Shown piece by piece: positions 1 through 8,854 of a stretch of DNA of 64,000 nt (positions are counted from its first letter, which is position 1; each line of letters opens with the position of its first letter). The stretch covers positions 1 through 64,000 of the forward strand of contig JAJZAI010000008.1 in the NCBI GenBank assembly GCA_021799495.1. The letters run 5' to 3'. Origin of the DNA: Deltaproteobacteria bacterium (GTDB lineage Bacteria; Desulfobacterota; Binatia; Binatales; Binataceae). The notes under the pieces are model-generated. The model was not told the origin of the DNA. It saw only the letters and a list, made by a program, of their open reading frames with translations, and did not search any database. The position numbers and the translations under genes were made by a program.

Positions 1-98
1 GCACCATCAGCATCGGCCGCTGCCGCCGCTCCTCACCGCGCATCCGCCACTTCCTCCTCAACCACGATTACCCACTCAGACGAATTATAGGCGAGTGA
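1..98 (+). other. possible 3' end of a gene cut by the window edge
   Basis: The first 98 bases hold a frame open from the edge (phase 3) that ends in TGA at 96-98 and reads as a basic tail of about 31 residues ending in RRIIGE. It would converge on the oxidoreductase gene whose stop is at 124. No domain is visible and the stretch is too short to separate from chance, so this is only a placeholder for a gene that may lie to the left. Confidence 0.2.
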
Positions 99-123
99 AA
101 TTCAGGCGTTTATCAACGCCCTG

Positions 124-1128
124 CTAGCGGAAATTCGGGATGATTTCCGCGGCGCAGGCGGCGATAAAATCACGGCCCGGCAAATTCGGTTGCAACACCA
201 CGTGATTCGCCCACGGCGCCGCGGCCAGCAGCCGATCGAGCTGCGCGCGCACCTCCCGCGCCGAACCCATCAGGCAAAACCGTCGCGAGACGTCGTCGGG
301 AATTTCCGCGACGGCTTCCGCGGCGCGCTTCATATCCTCCGCGTGATGGAAATCCGGGCGGACTGTCTTCAAAATTTCCTCGATCGGCGCGCACGGCCAA
401 TCCACGCCCAGCACGCGCCACAGCCGCGGATTGACTTCGTAATACCCCGCCGCCATCACCCGTCCGCGCGCCCGCGCCAGGTCCGCATCGCCGGCGATCA
501 CGGTATGGAAATGCAGGGCGACGAACAGCGCCACCGGATCGCGGCCGGCCTCGCGCGCGCCCGCGCACAATTCGCCATACGCCCAATTGATGAGTTCCGG
601 ATCGGCGCCGACCCGCATCACGACGCCGTCGGCCTCACGCCCGGCCATCCGCAGCGTCTTCGGACCGCCGCAGGCGACGATCACCGGCACAGCGCGCGGC
701 TGGTCGAGCCGCGACGGGGCCGTCCATCCGAGTTCCGCACCCTCGCCCGCGAGCAGCGTGCGAATCGTACGCACCGCCCGCGTCATCCCGGCGAGCCGCG
801 CCGGACGCAGGCCAACCTGCCATACCGCCGTGTCGCCCTGCGCAATTCCGAGCAAGACCCGGCCGGGAGCGCGCACGTCAACCGCCGCGATACTCCCGGC
901 GATTACGCTCGGATGGCGCGTGACGGGATTGACGATTAGCGTCCCGGCGCGCACTCCGTCCGTGGCGGCAAGCGCGGTCGCGAGATTGAGAAAAACGTCG
1001 CCGGCGTGAAGCTGGCTGTCGGGGAACCAGAGCACGCCGAAGCCCGCCCGCTCCGCGGCGCGCGCCGACTCGGCAAGGCGCGCCGGATCGAGGAAGTTGA
1101 ACCGGTTGGTTCCGAACGTGATCGCCAT
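124..1128 (-). CDS. LLM-class flavin-dependent oxidoreductase (luciferase-like)
   Basis: Protein of 334 residues with the TIM-barrel luciferase-like pattern: an N-terminal FGTNRFNF strand, AESARAAERAGFGVLWFPDS (helix and second strand), a GTLIVNPVTRHP loop, and a late READGVVMRVG strand. Family members use FMN or coenzyme F420 to oxidise or reduce small organic substrates. The LLM family is abundant in actinobacteria and Binatota. The cofactor cannot be settled from sequence alone; F420 is an inference. It is the last gene of the minus-strand run, 27 bases after the acetyl-CoA synthetase stop, so it is probably co-transcribed with it. ATG start; typical family length. Confidence 0.8.
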   Translation of the reverse strand: MAITFGTNRFNFLDPARLAESARAAERAGFGVLWFPDSQLHAGDVFLNLATALAATDGVRAGTLIVNPVTRHPSVIAGSIAAVDVRAPGRVLLGIAQGDTAVWQVGLRPARLAGMTRAVRTIRTLLAGEGAELGWTAPSRLDQPRAVPVIVACGGPKTLRMAGREADGVVMRVGADPELINWAYGELCAGAREAGRDPVALFVALHFHTVIAGDADLARARGRVMAAGYYEVNPRLWRVLGVDWPCAPIEEILKTVRPDFHHAEDMKRAAEAVAEIPDDVSRRFCLMGSAREVRAQLDRLLAAAPWANHVVLQPNLPGRDFIAACAAEIIPNFR

Positions 1129-1155
1129 CGTCGCCCGCGATCGCGCGGCCCGCGC

Positions 1156-3117
1156 CTATTCGTCGTCCTCGCGCAGCTTCGCGAGCACCGACAAATCTTC
1201 CAGCGTCGTCGTGTCGCCGAGGGCCTCGTCGCCCGAAGCGATCTGCCGCAGCAGGCGGCGCATGATCTTGCCGCTGCGGGTCTTGGGCAGCGCGTCGGTG
1301 AAGCGCAGATCGTCCGGACGCGCGAGCGCGCCGATTTCTTTGACCACGTGCTTGCGCAGATCGTCGCGCAGCGCGGGATCGCCGTGCCGCCCGCCTTCGA
1401 GCGTCACGAAGGCGACGACCGCCTGGCCTTTCATCTCGTCGGGCCGGCCCACCACCGCGGCTTCGGCGACGGCGGGATGCGACACCAGCGCGCTTTCGAT
1501 TTCCATCGTGCCGAGGCGATGGCCCGAGACGTTGATGACGTCATCGACGCGCCCCATGATCCAGAAGTAACCGTCCTCGTCGCGGCGCGCGCCGTCGCCG
1601 GTGAAATAAACGCCTTCGATCTGGCTGAAGTACTGCTTCTGATAGCGCTCCGGATCGCGGAAGATGGTCCGCAGCATCCCCGGCCACGGCCGCTTGACGA
1701 CCAGAAGGCCGCCTTCGTTGACGCCGACCGGTTTGCCCTCGCGATTCACGACCTCCGCGGCGATTCCGGGCAGCGGCAGCGTCGCCGAGCCGGGTTTCGT
1801 CGCGATCGCTCCCGGAAGCGGAGAAATCAGGATGCCGCCGGTTTCGGTCTGCCACCAGGTGTCGACAATCGGGCAGCGCCCGCCGCCGATTGTCTTGTGA
1901 TACCAAATCCACGCTTCCGGATTGATCGGTTCGCCGACCGTGCCGAGCAGGCGCAGGCTCGACAGGTCGTGCTTCTTCACCCACGAATCGCCCCACTTGA
2001 TAAAGGTGCGGATCGCGGTCGGCGCGGTGTAGAGGATGCTGACGCGGTATTTTTCGATGATCGCCCAGAAGCGATCGTTTTCGGGAAAATTCGGCGCGCC
2101 TTCGTACATCACGACCGTCGCGCCCGCCGCGAGCGGACCGTACACGACGTAGCTGTGGCCGGTGACCCATCCGATATCGGCGGTGCACCAGTAGATATCG
2201 TCCTGCCTGAGGTCGAATACCCACTTCATCGTCGCCAGCAGATGAGTGAGATAGCCGCCCGTCGTATGCACGACGCCCTTGGGTTTGCCGGTCGTTCCCG
2301 AAGTGTAAAGCGTGTACAGCGGATGCTCCGCGTCGGCCTGATACGGCGGACAGTCCGCGCTCTCGCCGGGCACGGCGTCATGCCACCATACATCGCGTCC
2401 CTGATGCATCTCGACGCCGTCGCCAAGCCGCCGCAGCACGAGGCATTTGCGCACCGACGGCGTGCGCTTGAGCGCGGCGTCCACGTTGGACTTCAGCTCG
2501 ACCTTCTGTCCGCGCCGCCATCCGCCGTCGGCCGTGATCACCAGCTTGGCTTCCGCGTCGTTGATTCGATCGATCAGCGCTTCCGCGGAAAACCCGCCGA
2601 AGATCACGGAATGAATCGCGCCGATCCGCGCGCACGCCAGCATCGCGATCGCCGCCTCCGGCGCCAGCGGCATATAGATCGCGACCCGATCGCCGGGCTC
2701 GATTCCGAGCTTCTTCAGCGCGTTGGCGCAGCGGCCGACCTCGTCCGCCAGCATTTGGTAGGTCAGCACGCGCGAATCGCCGGGTTCGCCCTCCCAAATC
2801 AATGCGGCCTTGTTGCGCAGCGGTCCCTTCAGATGGCGATCGAGACAGTTCGACGCCGCGTTCAGTTTGCCGCCAAGGAACCATTTGGCGAACGGAAACT
2901 TCCACTCCAGAACCTGATCGAACGGCTTGAACCATTCCAGTTCGCGCGCGCGCTCGGCCCAGAAACCTTCCGGATCGCGTTCGGCATGCTCGCGCAAGGC
3001 ATCGTATGCCGCCCGTCCGGCGACGTGGGCGTGGCGCGCGAATTCGGCCGGCGGCTCGAACTTCCGCGCCTCGCGCAGCACCGAGGTGATATTCGTCGCG
3101 CTTTCGTTGGCGGCCAT
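1156..3117 (-). CDS. acs: acetyl-CoA synthetase
   Basis: Adenylate-forming ligase of 653 residues that makes acetyl-CoA from acetate, ATP and CoA through acetyl-AMP. Visible motifs are the phosphate loop [12 protein letters not shown] (about 271-282), the C-terminal hinge [13 protein letters not shown], and the [11 protein letters not shown] motif whose lysine (about 617) is the catalytic, acetylation-regulated residue. The frame is open far upstream, but the ATG at 3117 gives MAANESATN and the standard length; the longer reading only runs into the GH57 gene. The GH57 stop lies 5 bases upstream, so the two are probably co-transcribed. Cytosolic; feeds acetate into the acyl-CoA metabolism implied by its neighbours. 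Confidence 0.95.
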   Translation of the reverse strand: MAANESATNITSVLREARKFEPPAEFARHAHVAGRAAYDALREHAERDPEGFWAERARELEWFKPFDQVLEWKFPFAKWFLGGKLNAASNCLDRHLKGPLRNKAALIWEGEPGDSRVLTYQMLADEVGRCANALKKLGIEPGDRVAIYMPLAPEAAIAMLACARIGAIHSVIFGGFSAEALIDRINDAEAKLVITADGGWRRGQKVELKSNVDAALKRTPSVRKCLVLRRLGDGVEMHQGRDVWWHDAVPGESADCPPYQADAEHPLYTLYTSGTTGKPKGVVHTTGGYLTHLLATMKWVFDLRQDDIYWCTADIGWVTGHSYVVYGPLAAGATVVMYEGAPNFPENDRFWAIIEKYRVSILYTAPTAIRTFIKWGDSWVKKHDLSSLRLLGTVGEPINPEAWIWYHKTIGGGRCPIVDTWWQTETGGILISPLPGAIATKPGSATLPLPGIAAEVVNREGKPVGVNEGGLLVVKRPWPGMLRTIFRDPERYQKQYFSQIEGVYFTGDGARRDEDGYFWIMGRVDDVINVSGHRLGTMEIESALVSHPAVAEAAVVGRPDEMKGQAVVAFVTLEGGRHGDPALRDDLRKHVVKEIGALARPDDLRFTDALPKTRSGKIMRRLLRQIASGDEALGDTTTLEDLSVLAKLREDDE

Positions 3118-3122
3118 CGGAA

Positions 3123-4571
3123 TTAAACCCTCCCGCGCGCTTCGCGCGTCTTGAGACTCAGATAGAGCGTCGCGGCGTCGCCGACCTCGCGGCGGTTCGA
3201 TTGGATCTCGCGCAGCCGTTCGAGCAGGTCGGACTCGGCGCTGGGCAAAAACTCCGCCGCCAGCTCCAGCGCGCGCGCCGCCCAGCGCAGCGCGACGCGC
3301 CCTTCCGGCCCGCCAAAATCGTCGAAGAACCACGCGCAACTGGTCAGCGACGCATGCGCCGCGCGCTGCATCTCGGCGAGCCGGACGAAACGTTCCCGCC
3401 GATCTTCGCCGGCAATCCGATGGCGTTCGAAAAACGCCTCGTGCACCGCCGGATTCGGATCGATCAGCAGGCGCACCGCGCCCAGCAGCGCCGCCGCCGG
3501 ATCGGGCGCGTGCTCGGGCGCGAACCGATCGTAAACGAAATCGGCGTGGCGCTTCACGAGTTCCATCGCCTGCCGGAAGGGCGCGCGCCAATGCTGGCTG
3601 GTATAGCCCTCGAGGCGGCATCCGCATTCCGCGCGCCAGCGCTCGACGCCGTGCGCGCAGCTCCACGCCGAGGCGCCCTCGATCGCGAAACCGCCGCGCG
3701 CGCCGTGGCGCGCCAGGTAGTCGGCGCAGTTCGTCACCGCCAGCCCGTCGCGCCGTTCGAGCAAATCGAAGGCGCGCGCGAGTTCGGCGGCGCCGGTCCG
3801 CTTGTGATGGCCGAAGGTTTCGCCGTCGGTCGCGATCATCAGCGCCGCACCCGGCGGAATCCGCCACGCCGCCTGCGCGATATGATCCGCCAGACGCGCG
3901 CCGTCCAGCAACGCGTCGCCGAACGAAACTTCGCGCGACAAATCGCGATCGAAGCGGAACACCGCGACGCCGCGGCCGCCTTCGCGCCACAGGAACGGTC
4001 CCGCTTCGCGTTCATCGGCGCCCTCGAAGCGGCCCTGCTCCGGCGCGAGAATCGTGTAGGCGATTTCCGCGTCGGCGAGCGCCGCCAGCGTCGGCCCATC
4101 GACGCCGCATTCCGGCAGCCACATCCCTTCCGGCCGCCTTCCGAAGCGATGGACGAAATCCTCGATTCCCCACGCCACCTGCACCGCCTTGTCGCGATCG
4201 CTGAGCAGCGGCAGAATCGAATGGTTGTAGGCCTGCGCAATCGCCGGCCCGTGGCCGTTATTCCGCGCCGCGCCCGCCTCGTCGCCGCGGCGAATCGCGC
4301 GCCACGCGGCTTTGCCGTGGCGTTCCAGCCACGACGCCAGGGTCGGGCCGAAATTGAAATTGAGCGATTCGTAGTTGTTGCGGATTCGCACCACCCGCCC
4401 TTCCATCGTATGGGCGTGGGCGTTGGCGTTGTAACACTCGCTCAGAATCCGTTCGTTCCAGTTCGGGAACGGGGCCGCGCCATGCTCGGGCGCGATCAAT
4501 CCGGTCCACGGACTTTCGCGCGGCGGCTGGTAAAAATGGCCGTGGATTATTATGTGTCGCGGTTCGCTCAT
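3123..4571 (-). CDS. glycoside hydrolase family 57 protein, DUF3536-type
   Basis: Protein of 482 residues. It opens with [14 protein letters not shown], the GH57 N-terminal strand, and carries MWLPECGVD, the region of the family's catalytic glutamate nucleophile, then [11 protein letters not shown], the region of the acid aspartate. GH57 enzymes are retaining alpha-glucan hydrolases or transferases; this subgroup is annotated as alpha-amylase/alpha-mannosidase-like with substrate unproven. No signal peptide is seen, so it is probably cytosolic. It sits between a MaoC-type dehydratase and acs with only short gaps, an odd place for a glycosidase. The main glycogen/trehalose cluster of this window lies 46 kb away. 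Confidence 0.85.
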   Translation of the reverse strand: MSEPRHIIIHGHFYQPPRESPWTGLIAPEHGAAPFPNWNERILSECYNANAHAHTMEGRVVRIRNNYESLNFNFGPTLASWLERHGKAAWRAIRRGDEAGAARNNGHGPAIAQAYNHSILPLLSDRDKAVQVAWGIEDFVHRFGRRPEGMWLPECGVDGPTLAALADAEIAYTILAPEQGRFEGADEREAGPFLWREGGRGVAVFRFDRDLSREVSFGDALLDGARLADHIAQAAWRIPPGAALMIATDGETFGHHKRTGAAELARAFDLLERRDGLAVTNCADYLARHGARGGFAIEGASAWSCAHGVERWRAECGCRLEGYTSQHWRAPFRQAMELVKRHADFVYDRFAPEHAPDPAAALLGAVRLLIDPNPAVHEAFFERHRIAGEDRRERFVRLAEMQRAAHASLTSCAWFFDDFGGPEGRVALRWAARALELAAEFLPSAESDLLERLREIQSNRREVGDAATLYLSLKTREARGRV

Positions 4572-4604
4572 CGGGCGCGCGCAGTTCGATCGAGCCGCAG
4601 GCGC

Positions 4605-5027
4605 TCAGGCCGCCGCCACCGCGAAGCTGCCCTTGACCGCCGCCTCGCCCTTCTGGTTGACGACCTCGAGTTCGCCCTCGACCAGCTTCTCGCCGTTCTT
4701 TTCGCTCTTGCCGGTCACTTTGCCGCGGCAGGTAAGGGTGTCGCCCGGCCATACCTGGCGCGCGAAGCGCACCTTGAAGCGGCGCACCTGTCCCGCTCCC
4801 GCGAAATCGGTCAGGCAGCGCGACAGGCATCCCGCCGTCCACATGCCTTGCGCAAACACGGTCGGAATTCCGGCCGCTTCGACGAAGGTCTGATCGTAAT
4901 GCAGTGGCACGAAGTCGCCCGAGGCGCCCGCATAGCGCACGAAGTCGGGACGCGACACGTTGTCGATCGTCACGGTTGGAATCGCGTCGCCGGCCTTCAC
5001 GTCGTTGTATCTGATTTTCGCCGCCAT
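4605..5027 (-). CDS. MaoC/HadB-like (R)-specific enoyl hydratase subunit
   Basis: Hot-dog fold protein of 140 residues. The hydratase motif YAGASGDFVPLHYD supplies the catalytic Asp (38) and His (43). Together with the next gene upstream it matches the HadA-HadB arrangement, in which HadB carries the active site and HadA is a non-catalytic hot-dog partner. The pair would hydrate or dehydrate 3-hydroxyacyl/enoyl thioesters. Alternatively it is a stand-alone MaoC enoyl-CoA hydratase working with the adjacent acyl-CoA dehydrogenase and SDR, which together give oxidation, hydration and second-oxidation steps of a beta-oxidation-like route. Confidence 0.85.
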   Translation of the reverse strand: MAAKIRYNDVKAGDAIPTVTIDNVSRPDFVRYAGASGDFVPLHYDQTFVEAAGIPTVFAQGMWTAGCLSRCLTDFAGAGQVRRFKVRFARQVWPGDTLTCRGKVTGKSEKNGEKLVEGELEVVNQKGEAAVKGSFAVAAA

Positions 5028-5105
5028 CGCCGTTCCCTCCTCGATATTCTGATTCGGCGCGCGCCGTCCGGTCCGCGCGCAGGTTGAATTGGCGCAGCGA
5101 ACGCC

Positions 5106-5564
5106 TCAGCCGCCGACCGCCTGGCCGGTCTCGACCAGCGTGCCGCGCGCGTAGGCGACCACTTCGCCCTTCTGATTCTTGTATTCGATCTCGGTGACCA
5201 TGAAGGTCATCTTGCCGCCGCGGCCGCCCTCTTTCTCATAGACGTCGGCAATCCGCGAGGTTCCGGTCAGCACGTCGCCGACAAAGATCGGCTTCAGGAA
5301 CTCGAATTCCTGCTCGCCATGCAGGATCCGGCGCAAATCGAAATTGGCGGTCGGCATCGAGTCCTCGCCCATCCAGAACGCCGCCACCTGCAGGAAGGTC
5401 GGCGGAACGGGAACCCCGCCGCATTCCTGCTTCGCCAGTTCCGGATTGAAATAGACCGGATTCGGATCGCGGATCGCGCGCGCGAATTCGCGCACCTTGC
5501 TCCACTCGATCGGCATCGTGAACGGTTTGCCGGTCTTGCCGACAATGCTCTTGTCGATTGGCAT
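5106..5564 (-). CDS. MaoC N-terminal-type dehydratase (HadA-like)
   Basis: Hot-dog protein of 152 residues of the FAS1-like dehydratase (MaoC-N) type. Where the partner has the D-x4-H pair, this one reads FARAIRDPNPVYFN and lacks the histidine. That fits the HadA role of binding the acyl chain without catalysing. The start MPIDKSIVGK at 5564 is chosen because an AGAGGAAA ribosome site lies just upstream; an in-frame extension to 5771 runs inside the acyl-CoA dehydrogenase gene and is not credible. It lies 78 bases before the HadB-like gene, probably as one heterodimer operon. Confidence 0.82.
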   Translation of the reverse strand: MPIDKSIVGKTGKPFTMPIEWSKVREFARAIRDPNPVYFNPELAKQECGGVPVPPTFLQVAAFWMGEDSMPTANFDLRRILHGEQEFEFLKPIFVGDVLTGTSRIADVYEKEGGRGGKMTFMVTEIEYKNQKGEVVAYARGTLVETGQAVGG

Positions 5565-5628
5565 CGGATTATTTTCCTCTTTCGCCCGGATATGGTTCGC
5601 GGCCGGACGCTTCACGCCGGCCGCCGCT

Positions 5629-6759
5629 TCACAGATTGATTCCCTGCGCCACCAGCTCGCGGTTCCAGGCCGCGTCGCCGAAGGTGAATTCCGAGGATTT
5701 CGCGCGCTTGAAATACAGATGCAGATCGTGGTCCCAGGTGAAGCCGATGCCGCCGTGCACCTGAATCGCATCCGCCGTCACCTTGCGGTAGGCGTCGGAC
5801 GCGGCCGCTTTGGCCAGCGCCGCCGCCAGCGCCGCCTCCGCGACTTCGTTGCTGACCGCCCACGCCGCGTAATAGACGGCGGATTTCGCGCTCTCGACGT
5901 CCACCATCATGTTGGCGCACTTGTGCTGAACGGCCTGAAAACTTCCGATCGGCCGGCCGAACTGCACCCGCACCTTGGCGTATTCCACCGACATTTCGAG
6001 CGCCTTCTGCGCGCCGCCCATCATCTCCGCCGCGATCATCACCTTGCCGCGATCGATCGTTTCGCGAAGCGTCTTCCAGCCGCCGCCCACCGTTCCGATT
6101 ACTTCGTCCGCGCCGGCGCGGACGCCGTTGAGCCGCACCTCGGAGAGCTTGCGCGTTTGATCCATCGTCTTGAGCGGCGCGATTTCAATCCCGGCGCGGC
6201 GCGCGTCGAGCGCGAACAGCGTCACGCCGTCCTCGCCGGCGCCGCCGCTGCGGGCGGCGACGATCAGGAGGTCCGCCAGATGGGCGTCGTTGACGAAAAG
6301 CTTGACGCCGTCGAGCCTGAAGCCGTCGGAATTTTTTTGCGCGGCCGCCTTGATTCCCGCGGCGTCCCAGCCGCCCGGCGGCTCCATCCACGCGATCGCG
6401 GCGATCGTCTCGCCCGCCGCGATTTTCGGCAGGATAGCGCGCTTTTGCGCGTCCGAGCCGGCGCGCCGAATCGCCTCCGCGGCCATCGCGGTCCAGATAA
6501 ACGGCGAGGGCAGCAGCGCGCGGCCCATCTCCTCCATCACCAGCGCGAGATCGACATACGTCAGACCGGCGCCGCCGAATTCCTCGGGAATCGTCAGCCC
6601 GGTCCATCCCAGCCCGGCCATTTTTTTCCACACGGCCGGATCGTGACCGCGTTCGTCTTCCATCAGACGGCGCACCGCCGCCGGCGGACATTCCTTGTCG
6701 AGCAATCCGCGCGCGCTTGCGCGCAACATCTCCTGCTCTTCGCTGAATCCAAAGTCCAC
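5629..6759 (-). CDS. acyl-CoA dehydrogenase
   Basis: Flavoprotein of 376 residues. It opens MDFGFSEEQEMLR and has the N-terminal helical domain with IPEEFGGAGL, the FAD/substrate beta-domain, and the C-terminal helical domain with VRVQFGRPIGSFQAVQHK and IQVHGGIGFTWDHDLHLYFKRA. It oxidises an acyl-CoA to the 2-enoyl-CoA and passes electrons to ETF. Substrate chain length or branching is not readable. The neighbours (SDR upstream, two MaoC-type subunits downstream) suggest consecutive steps of one acyl-CoA degradation or modification route. Confidence 0.92.
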   Translation of the reverse strand: MDFGFSEEQEMLRASARGLLDKECPPAAVRRLMEDERGHDPAVWKKMAGLGWTGLTIPEEFGGAGLTYVDLALVMEEMGRALLPSPFIWTAMAAEAIRRAGSDAQKRAILPKIAAGETIAAIAWMEPPGGWDAAGIKAAAQKNSDGFRLDGVKLFVNDAHLADLLIVAARSGGAGEDGVTLFALDARRAGIEIAPLKTMDQTRKLSEVRLNGVRAGADEVIGTVGGGWKTLRETIDRGKVMIAAEMMGGAQKALEMSVEYAKVRVQFGRPIGSFQAVQHKCANMMVDVESAKSAVYYAAWAVSNEVAEAALAAALAKAAASDAYRKVTADAIQVHGGIGFTWDHDLHLYFKRAKSSEFTFGDAAWNRELVAQGINL

Positions 6760-6876
6760 GACGGATTACCTTTCCCGATCATGCCACAGCGCGCCAACAT
6801 CCTCGATAGCACGGCCATGCCGCGGAAATTCGCGCGGCGCGATTTCGGATACCATGCGTCCGGCCAGCCCGACAAG

Positions 6877-7722
6877 TCACTCCTTGCGATCCTGCTCCTC
6901 GAGCTGCAGCAACTCGAAATCGCGCACGTTGCCGCCGTCGACGATCAGCGTCTCGCCGGTGATAAAACTGGCCGCCTCGGACGCAAGGAAGATGCAGGGA
7001 TAGGCGATATCCTCGGGACGTCCGAAGCGGCCGAGCGCGCGCGCCCGCAGCATCGCGTTCTTCACCTTCTCGTTGGGCCAGATCCGTTCCGCCGCCCCTT
7101 CGGTCGTGACCGGACCGGGAGCGATGCAGTTGACGCGGATTCCGTGGCGGCCCCATTCGCCCGCGTGCGCCGTCGTCAGCCGGATTACGCCGGCTTTCGA
7201 CGCCGAATAGGGAAGCATCGTCGAGGAGCCGTGGACGCCCGCCGTGGACGACAGGTTGATGATCGCGCCGGGGCCTTTCTGCGCCAGAAACTGCCGCGCC
7301 GCCGCCTTCGAGCAGAAAAACACGCCGTCGAGATTGATCGCGATCACCGCGCGCCAGGCGTTGGGCGAAAGCTTGAGGCTGGGCGCCGTGATGCTTGCGC
7401 CGTGATTGTTGATCATCACGTCGAGCCGGCCGAAATGGCGCACCGCTTCGGCCACCATCTCGTCGCATTTGGCGGCGTCGCGCACGTCCACCACGAACAT
7501 CTCGCAGCGGCCGCCCGACTTGCGGATGCTGTCGCGGACGGGCTCCAGATGCTCGGCGCTGCGGCTGGCGATCAACACCGGCGCGCCGCGCAGCGCGAAT
7601 TCGCGCGCGATCGAGATGCCGATGCCGGTGCCGCCGCCGGTGACGATCGTGACTTTGCCTTCGACGCTGAATACGTCTTTCAATTCCGTGAAGCCTCCCG
7701 GACAGATCCGCGGGCGCGTCAT
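6877..7722 (-). CDS. SDR family oxidoreductase, catalytically complete
   Basis: Classical short-chain dehydrogenase of 281 residues. The Rossmann motif TGGGTGIG lies near residue 28, NNHGA is present, and the catalytic pair is LPYSASKAG (Tyr and Lys) followed by IRVNCIAPGPV. It uses NAD(H) or NADP(H). First gene of the minus-strand acyl-CoA run, 117 bases before the acyl-CoA dehydrogenase, so a 3-hydroxyacyl or ketone substrate is a reasonable inference. The ATG at 7722 gives about 20 extra residues before the usual SDR start; a later start near the FSVEGKVTIV segment is possible. Confidence 0.85.
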   Translation of the reverse strand: MTRPRICPGGFTELKDVFSVEGKVTIVTGGGTGIGISIAREFALRGAPVLIASRSAEHLEPVRDSIRKSGGRCEMFVVDVRDAAKCDEMVAEAVRHFGRLDVMINNHGASITAPSLKLSPNAWRAVIAINLDGVFFCSKAAARQFLAQKGPGAIINLSSTAGVHGSSTMLPYSASKAGVIRLTTAHAGEWGRHGIRVNCIAPGPVTTEGAAERIWPNEKVKNAMLRARALGRFGRPEDIAYPCIFLASEAASFITGETLIVDGGNVRDFELLQLEEQDRKE

Positions 7723-8002
7723 GCGGCGCCCCGCGCAGCTTCTTCATCTATCGCACCGCGCCGCCCACGGCCAAACGTCCGCACTCGCCGCCCGATATGG
7801 TCACAGGACGGTCAAAGCTGACGGCGTCGCCGGATTAGTCAGCGCCCCATTCCGCCCAATTGATTTCAGCAGGATGTATTTCCGATTAATTTTCAATTTA
7901 TTTGCATCACAGCCCTTGCAAATGCCAGCCATTGCCTTAAATGCACTGACTAAGCTCAATAAGAGCGAAAGTTTACGGTTTAACCGAAGGGGAGGAGTTA
8001 CC
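7723..8002. promoter_or_regulatory. divergent intergenic region with AT-rich stretch
   Basis: These 280 bases separate the divergent SDR and secreted-protein genes and are visibly richer in A+T than their surroundings from about 7860 to 7990. A strong ribosome site, GGGGAGGAG at 7989-7997, precedes the plus-strand start at 8003. No convincing pair of promoter boxes could be picked. Most likely it holds two back-to-back promoters and a long leader for the plus-strand gene. Confidence 0.45.
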
Positions 8003-8734
8003 ATGAGACAGCGAGCTTCATTGGTTGTCGTAACGCTGCTCGCCGCGATGTTGGTAGGCGGCGTCGCGTTCGCGCAGTCGGCAGGCAGTTTCGCCGGCGA
8101 TTTCCTTGGACCAAATGGCGGCGCCTCGGTCGTCACAACGCAAGTGTGCTCGGCCACCGATACTTCCTGCATCAGCACTCAATCCGCCACCCTGATGACT
8201 GCCTCGATCAAAGTGTCGGGTTCGAGCTCGAAGTCGCTGATGCTGATGGGTTCGCTCGAAGACGCGCTTTACACCGACACCTCCAACAGCGGCGGCGGCA
8301 GCAAGAGCTCTTCGACCGCAACCGGCAGCATCGTCGTAACCCCGGTCGTCACCGGCGGCAGATGCCCTGCCGCGGGCTGTCCCGTATATCCGAGTTCGGT
8401 GACGTTCGCGGCGCGAAGCCAGACGCTGACGGCCAATCTCGGTAGTTGCACGGTCACCTCGGTCACGAATCCGACCGAGGTTCTTACCTGCACCGATACC
8501 GACACGATCGAGCTGCTGCTCAGCACGATGTCGGCGAACTCGTTCAACTTCCTCGTGCCGAACATGGGCGAGGGAGTCTATACGGTGAATTTCAATGTGG
8601 CCATCACCGCCAGCGCCACCTCGGACTCGCTCAGCGCCGGCGCGACTGCCAGCGCGGGAATTGACGTCTCCAGCCTTGGCGTCTTGACCGTTCAGACGCA
8701 GACCCCGTTTAATTCGCTGAATTTCCAAGACTGA
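8003..8734 (+). CDS. secreted protein of unknown function, Ser/Thr-rich
   Basis: Protein of 243 residues with a clean signal peptide (MRQRASLVVVTLLAAMLVGG, cleavage after VAFA-Q near 24). The mature part is rich in Ser, Thr, Ala and Gly with few charged residues. It has cysteine pairs in VCSATDTSCIS, GGRCPAAGCP and LGSCTVTS...LTCTD that could form disulfides, and beta-strand-like alternation typical of extracellular adhesive or surface proteins. I recognise no family. The ATG at 8003 is fixed by the strong ribosome site and the signal peptide; the frame is open upstream for 600 bases inside the opposite SDR gene, which is shadow. Confidence 0.72.
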   Translation: MRQRASLVVVTLLAAMLVGGVAFAQSAGSFAGDFLGPNGGASVVTTQVCSATDTSCISTQSATLMTASIKVSGSSSKSLMLMGSLEDALYTDTSNSGGGSKSSSTATGSIVVTPVVTGGRCPAAGCPVYPSSVTFAARSQTLTANLGSCTVTSVTNPTEVLTCTDTDTIELLLSTMSANSFNFLVPNMGEGVYTVNFNVAITASATSDSLSAGATASAGIDVSSLGVLTVQTQTPFNSLNFQD

Positions 8735-8754
8735 TCAGCCGTTCTCTAGTGGCC

Positions 8755-8785
8755 GGCGCGCCGCGTCTCCAAGACGCGGCGCGCC
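8755..8785. terminator. 14-bp perfect hairpin between convergent genes
   Basis: Arms at 8755-8768 and 8772-8785 are exact reverse complements (14 bp, all but four pairs G-C) around a CCA loop. The hairpin is 20 bases after the secreted-protein stop and 70 bases after the stop of the convergent membrane protein. There is no T-tract on either side, so it is a hairpin-only, probably bidirectional, terminator. Confidence 0.6.
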
Positions 8786-8854
8786 CACGCGCCTCCGACA
8801 GCGGCGGCAAGCGCATCCCGCCGCGTTGCCGTCGGCCGCGAGCGAATCGCGCGG

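Noticed and set aside
1006..3126. 706-codon plus-strand frame opposite acs
   Set aside because: Codon-bias shadow of acs: rich in Arg, His and Asp, no domain, and it spans the end of the luciferase-like gene as well. The minus-strand frame carries all acs motifs.
5497..7821. 774-codon plus-strand frame across the acyl-CoA dehydrogenase and SDR
   Set aside because: Crosses two well-supported minus-strand genes and their intergenic gap; no homology visible.
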